A stretch of 64,000 nt of DNA, taken from assembly GCF_000337675.1 (NCBI RefSeq), contig NZ_AOIB01000026.1, positions 128,580-192,579 of the forward strand, in the 5' to 3' direction. The translations under genes and the position numbers were made by a program. Below are positions 60,830-64,000 of the stretch, in pieces; position 1 is the stretch's first letter, and each line of letters opens with the position of its first letter. Under the pieces are notes generated by a model. It was not told the origin of the DNA, ran no database searches, and saw nothing but the letters and a program-made list of their open reading frames with translations. The DNA is from Natronococcus amylolyticus DSM 10524 (GTDB lineage: Archaea; Halobacteriota; Halobacteria; Halobacteriales; Natrialbaceae).

Positions 60830-61803
60830 AGATCGTCCTCGATCGGCTCGGTGATCATCTCGGCGCCGAGTTCGAGGGAGAACTCGTCGCCCTCGTCGTC
60901 GCTCAACCCCGCCTCCTCGACCGTTCCGATCGCCGCGGCTTCGAGCCCGGCGGACTCGAGTTCCGCGAGACAGTCGTCGAGCGCGTCGGCGGGAACGGTC
61001 GCGAGCAGGGCGCCGGAGCCGAAGATCCGGAGCGGGTCGACGTCCGCTGCCGTACACAGGGTCTCGGTTTCCGGACGAATCGGAACCGCGTCGCGGTCGA
61101 CTGCGAGTCGAACCCCGGAGGCGCGGGCGAGTTCGAGCAGCCCCGCCGCGACGCCGCCCTCCGTGGGGTCGTGCATCGCGGTCGCGTACTCCCGCAGGAC
61201 GCGACCGTCGGGAACGACGCTGATCTCCTCGAGGAAGTCGACTGCCCGCTCACGGACGGCAGGGTCGACGTCCAGCTCGCCGCCGAAGTCGGCCGCGAGG
61301 ATGGCCGTTCCCTCGATCCCCGCGGCTTTCGTAATGACGATCCGGTCGCCGGGCTCCGCGCCCCCGGTCGGAACGAAGGCGTCGGTCGATCCCATCGCGG
61401 TCAGCGAGACCAGCGGGCGCTCGAGCTGGTCGACGTACTCCGAGTGACCGCCGACGATCGACGCGCCGACCTCGCGGGCCGCGGCGTCGATGTCGGCCGT
61501 GATCTCCTCGAGGGGCGACTCCTCGTCGGGAAGCAGGATGACGGTCGTGAGCCAGCGCGGGTCGGCGCCGGATGCGGCGACGTCGTTGCAGGCGACGTGG
61601 ACGCCGAGGCGGCCGACCTGGGAGGCCGCGAGCGAGATCGGATCGGAGCTGACGACGAGCGTGCCCTCGCCCTCCGGCCAGGCGATGGCCGCGGCGTCCT
61701 CACCGTCGGCGGGCCCCTGGATCACCGACTCGTCGTCGCTCGCGGTCCCCGTGCGACCGAACACGTGCTCGAGCAGTTCCGCCGGCGGTACCTTTCCGGG
61801 CAT
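60793..61803 (-). CDS. PurM/HypE-like AIR-synthase-family protein
   Basis: 336 residues. AIR-synthase superfamily (PurM, ThiL, SelD, HypE): ADGEDAAAIAWPEGEG (about 32-47), SSDPISLAASQVGRLGVHVACNDVAASGADPRWLTTVILLP (described as a pattern, about 52-93), AASIVGGHSEYVDQ-like GGHSEYVD (about 118), and MHDPTEGGVAAGLLELA (about 211-227), the family's ATP-binding features. HypE-like sequences are found in organisms without hydrogenase; no hyp genes are near, so the acceptor substrate is unknown. Tail-to-tail overlap with the K+ channel. Confidence 0.8.
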   Translation of the reverse strand: MPGKVPPAELLEHVFGRTGTASDDESVIQGPADGEDAAAIAWPEGEGTLVVSSDPISLAASQVGRLGVHVACNDVAASGADPRWLTTVILLPDEESPLEEITADIDAAAREVGASIVGGHSEYVDQLERPLVSLTAMGSTDAFVPTGGAEPGDRIVITKAAGIEGTAILAADFGGELDVDPAVRERAVDFLEEISVVPDGRVLREYATAMHDPTEGGVAAGLLELARASGVRLAVDRDAVPIRPETETLCTAADVDPLRIFGSGALLATVPADALDDCLAELESAGLEAAAIGTVEEAGLSDDEGDEFSLELGAEMITEPIEDDLYPLWEAADADD

Positions 61804-61934
61804 ACCACGAACTGGGCGGATCGGCGGTTTGTAGCTGTCGACAGCACTCGGCGGCTCGAGGCAGACGGTTCTCGGGTGGGCTTTCGACGAACGTACCAGA
61901 GCGGACTTCGAGCAGGAGCCGCTGGAATCGGACG

Positions 61935-62543
61935 ATGAACCAGCGAACGATCCTCCTGGCCGTTGCGTTCGGACTCGCCGGCTTCTCGGCCGCGGTCCAC
62001 CTCGTCCTCGGGATCGGCGGCGTCCTCGAGTCCGTCACCGACGGCGCGAGCGTTCTCCTGCCGATCCTGTTTCTGATCGGCGCGGCGCTCGTCGTCGCCC
62101 TCGGCGTGAGCTACGCCACCGGGGTCGTCGCGCCGCCGACGGTGTACCTCGCGGGCGCGCTCCTGATGATCGCCCACGTCCTCGCATACGCCGACTGGCA
62201 CGTCTTTCAGGTCGCGGAGGGGATATTTGGGTTCGAGGGGCACGATCACTCCCACGACGATCACGGGCACAACGGAGACGATGACGGCCACAGTCACGAC
62301 GACGATCACAGCCACGACGATGATCACGGCCATGACGACGACCATGCGCACGACGATGACCACAGTCACGACGACGACCACGCCCACGGCGACGACGGAC
62401 ACGATCACGACCACGACCACGACGGACCGGCCCACGAGGTTCTGGTCGACCACCTCCGGGACGACCTGGCCGCACTCTCGACGAAGCTCGCCGAGATCGG
62501 CGCTGCGGTCGCGTTCGCGACGCTGTTCCTGCTCGAGCGGTAA
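61935..62543 (+). CDS. Membrane protein with a 65-residue histidine-aspartate-rich loop
   Basis: 202 residues. Three N-terminal helices (about 7-27, 40-60, 68-88), then a His/Asp-rich segment at 103-167 with 22 histidines, mostly repeats of the hexapeptide HxHDDD, and a final helix (about 184-200). Such segments bind Zn, Ni, Co or Cu; in transporters they buffer or sense metal. No transporter motifs are visible in the helices themselves. Downstream is the family-1 repeat spacer. Repeats in DNA of 18-bp period follow from the protein repeat. Confidence 0.8.
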   Translation: MNQRTILLAVAFGLAGFSAAVHLVLGIGGVLESVTDGASVLLPILFLIGAALVVALGVSYATGVVAPPTVYLAGALLMIAHVLAYADWHVFQVAEGIFGFEGHDHSHDDHGHNGDDDGHSHDDDHSHDDDHGHDDDHAHDDDHSHDDDHAHGDDGHDHDHDHDGPAHEVLVDHLRDDLAALSTKLAEIGAAVAFATLFLLER

Positions 62544-62654
62544 TCATCTCGTCAGCGAGACGGCCGTCACGGATACCGACAACGCCTTCGGAGGCGTTCC
62601 GTCCTCGCAGTAGAGAGCGGTGTTTTTCAGAACACCGCGTGAAAATCGCGTTCC

Positions 62655-62709
62655 GTACAGGTCAAGCAGGTAACGGAGCAGCTATTGATCTCTCCGGATA
62701 CTGTCAAAA
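62655..62709 (+). repeat. Dispersed intergenic repeat, family 1, copy B
   Basis: GTACAGGTCAAGCAGGTAAC... to CTGTCAAAA, 41/55 positions identical to 2182-2236 with no gaps and the same orientation. The preceding hairpin (GCGGTGTT / AACACCGC) differs in sequence from that of copy A but keeps the shape and the T-rich loop. Confidence 0.6.
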
Positions 62710-62876
62710 GGGATGTATACTGCATCTCTCGAACCAAACCGAGTAGCGGCTTGTCTCGATTGACGGCGGAAGTATCTTAGACAGCGCTTTCGAGAGTCAG
62801 TTCTCTTGCTAATAATATTGCCAGTATTCCGCATTTACTGAACTAGAACCGGAAAAGTTGAGTATCTAAGGAGCAT

Positions 62877-62905
62877 ACTTATATATCTCCGCCTGCTCTG
62901 GAGGG
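62877..62905 (+). promoter_or_regulatory. Promoter and ribosome-binding site of the Lrp/RCK gene
   Basis: ACTTATATATC (62877-62887) is a box A match. GGAGGG at 62900-62905 lies 13 bp before the ATG at 62919 and may serve as a Shine-Dalgarno. Confidence 0.5.
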
Positions 62906-62918
62906 TCAGTGATCAGTG

Positions 62919-63698
62919 ATGGGCAACGAAACCACTGAATCGACGTATCCGTTGGACGAGGTCGATCAGGGGATCATCTACGAGCTGATGACCGACGCTC
63001 GAAGGAGTTCGGCGCCAGCAATCGCCGAGAAGATCGGCGTGTCGCCGGGGACCGTCCGTAATCGAATCGAGGATCTGGAAGCCCACGGTATCGTCAAGGG
63101 CTATCACGCACACATCGATTTCGAGCGGCCGGATGGTCGATTGTCGACACTGTTCATGTGCAACGTACCGTTCGCTGAACGGGAAACGATCGCTCGTGCA
63201 GCCTACCAGATCCCGGGGGTCATCAACGTTCGAATGCTCATGGGCGGCCGTCGGAACTTCCACGTGCTCGCGGTCGGCGAAGACACGGACGACCTGCGGC
63301 GTATCGGGACGACATTGTCGGAGCTCGGTATTGAGATCGAGGATGAGATGCTGGTCGAGAACGACGAAATACGACCGTACGAAGCGTTCGGCCCCGACGA
63401 CTCGCGTAACCAGCACCCCGTCGATTTCATTAGCTCCTCGACCGGGTCCGAAGTCGTCGAGCTAACGGTCCGCGCCGACGCGCCCATCGAAGGCGAGACG
63501 CTCTCCGACGCCGTCGAGAACGGAATCCTCGTTGATAACCCGCTCGTTGTCTCAATCAGCCGCGACGGAGAGTTGCTCACGCCCCACGGCGACACCACGA
63601 TCCGCCGGGACGACGTCGTGACCGTCTTCTCCGACACGGGTGTGGGTGAGGAGACGGTCCGTTCGTTCGTCGGGGGCGAACGCGAGGGGATTCACTGA
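62919..63698 (+). CDS. Lrp/AsnC-type regulator with C-terminal RCK_C (TrkA-C) domain
   Basis: 259 residues. N-terminal winged helix (LDEVDQGIIYELMTDARRSS, then IAEKIGVSPGTVRNRIEDLEAHGIVKGYHAHID, about 14-68), an AsnC/RAM-like ligand-binding core (about 75-150), and a TrkA-C/RCK_C domain (about 170-250; DAPIEGETLSDAVENGILVDNPLVVSISR-like). This fusion is frequent in haloarchaea, often next to transporters and universal stress proteins. Ligand unknown, an amino acid or nucleotide. Its TGA overlaps the next ATG by one base. Confidence 0.85.
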   Translation: MGNETTESTYPLDEVDQGIIYELMTDARRSSAPAIAEKIGVSPGTVRNRIEDLEAHGIVKGYHAHIDFERPDGRLSTLFMCNVPFAERETIARAAYQIPGVINVRMLMGGRRNFHVLAVGEDTDDLRRIGTTLSELGIEIEDEMLVENDEIRPYEAFGPDDSRNQHPVDFISSSTGSEVVELTVRADAPIEGETLSDAVENGILVDNPLVVSISRDGELLTPHGDTTIRRDDVVTVFSDTGVGEETVRSFVGGEREGIH

Positions 63699-64000
63699 TG
63701 ACGCAACCGGTGTTCGACCGCATTCTGCTGCCGATCGCTGAGGAGAACCACGCCGTGGCAACGTGCGACGCGGTGAGGCCATACCTCACGCCGACGGGCG
63801 ACATCGTTGTCCTCCACGTCATCGAGAAGACGGAAGGCGGACCTGATAAGGCTCCGATCGGTGCGAGACAGGAGCAGGCCGACGCGATCTTCGAGATCGT
63901 TCGCGAGGAGTTGGCCGGGACCGGTCACGATGTCCGGACGGAACTCCGATACGGTACGGACGTGATCGACGAGATCCTTGCTGCCGCTGAGGAAGTAGAC
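63698..64000 (+). CDS. Universal stress protein A-family protein (3' end outside window)
   Basis: 101 residues visible, cut by the right edge. MTQPVFDRILLPIAEENHAVATCDAV is a typical UspA-family start, with IVVLHVIEKTEGG following (about 35-47) and a second helix EQADAIFEIVREELAG. The ATP-binding C-terminal half lies beyond the window. Overlaps the Lrp/RCK gene by one base, so the regulator and UspA are coupled. Confidence 0.85.
   Translation, partial: MTQPVFDRILLPIAEENHAVATCDAVRPYLTPTGDIVVLHVIEKTEGGPDKAPIGARQEQADAIFEIVREELAGTGHDVRTELRYGTDVIDEILAAAEEVD

Larger units (their letters stand above)
62544..62918. other. Gene-free stretch with repeat copy B (family 1) and a promoter
   Basis: 375 bp, AT-rich in its second half. 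Holds a hairpin GCGGTGTT-TTTCA-GAACACCGC (near 62617-62639), repeat copy B at 62655-62709, then promoter-like sequence before the Lrp gene. Apart from these I see nothing. Confidence 0.6.

Noticed and set aside
62240-62430. Periodic CACGACGA-type DNA repeats resembling a CRISPR or satellite array
   Set aside because: The 18-bp period is the codon pattern of the HxHDDD protein repeat in an open frame; no spacers.

Overview
The window is chromosomal DNA of an extremely halophilic archaeon (class Halobacteria, probably Natrialbales-like; I cannot place it more finely). Four things point there: very high GC with CTCGAG/GACGAC-rich coding sequence, strongly acidic proteins, archaeal marker genes (pelota, Rqc2/NEMF, GGGP synthase, LSm plus L37e), and archaeal promoters (BRE plus TTTATA boxes, some leaderless). 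No rRNA, tRNA, CRISPR array or intact insertion sequence was found. Gene order is dense and mixed-strand, with only short operons.

Layout. 1-4.6 kb: pyrE (cut by the left edge), a chlorohydrolase-type amidohydrolase, an alpha/beta hydrolase, a haloarchaeal hypothetical, a degenerate repeat tract and pterin carbinolamine dehydratase. 4.7-15.4 kb: amino-acid and hydroxyacid catabolism. An M24 protein closely resembling ectoine hydrolase (DoeA) lies 5 bp from glutamate dehydrogenase; a D-2-hydroxyacid dehydrogenase and a giant FAD/Fe-S D-lactate-dehydrogenase-type enzyme form an operon; an AbgA-like M20 amidase overlaps a threonine ammonia-lyase. 15.4-24 kb: Zn-alcohol dehydrogenase, Gfo/Idh/MocA and CtBP-type oxidoreductases, an HD phosphohydrolase, a second amidohydrolase, a lipoprotein with a thioredoxin-like fold and a flavodoxin-reductase-like protein. 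24.1-24.4 kb: a gene-free locus with two promoter-like boxes, nested perfect hairpins and a G-quadruplex motif. 25-29 kb: Rqc2/NEMF and a geranylgeranyl-reductase-like gene broken by a 38-bp tandem duplication. 28.9-33.5 kb: thiamine ABC transport (thiB, thiP, thiQ) with a thiamine-binding MTH1187-family gene on the opposite strand in its middle. 33.6-44.7 kb: asparagine-synthase-like protein, siroheme nitrite/sulfite reductase, pelota, an MBL-like protein, GGGP synthase and a multi-PAS histidine kinase. 45-50 kb: threonine synthase, DUF4013 protein, LSm/L37e and a metalloprotease-like protein, with two inverted copies of a structured dispersed repeat. 52-54.5 kb: tungstate ABC transporter tupABC with a candidate operator. 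55-64 kb: Cas4-like nuclease/Dna2-type helicase fusion, LarA-family protein, K+ channel, PurM/HypE-like protein, His-rich membrane protein, and an Lrp/RCK regulator followed by a UspA protein cut by the right edge.

How the genes work together. The clearest functional units are thiBPQ plus thiamine-binding protein (vitamin uptake), tupABC (tungstate uptake for tungstoenzymes), the D-2-hydroxyacid dehydrogenase / D-LDH pair (2-oxoacid and 2-hydroxyacid interconversion feeding electrons to the chain), and a possible compatible-solute or amino-acid nitrogen catabolic set (DoeA-like, Gdh, AbgA-like, threonine ammonia-lyase). Pelota and Rqc2/NEMF both serve stalled-ribosome rescue but are not neighbours. 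Most unexplained structure lies between genes: two families of dispersed repeats, the 24.2-kb folded locus, a 13-bp inverted repeat pair at 35.4 kb, and the duplication-broken reductase.
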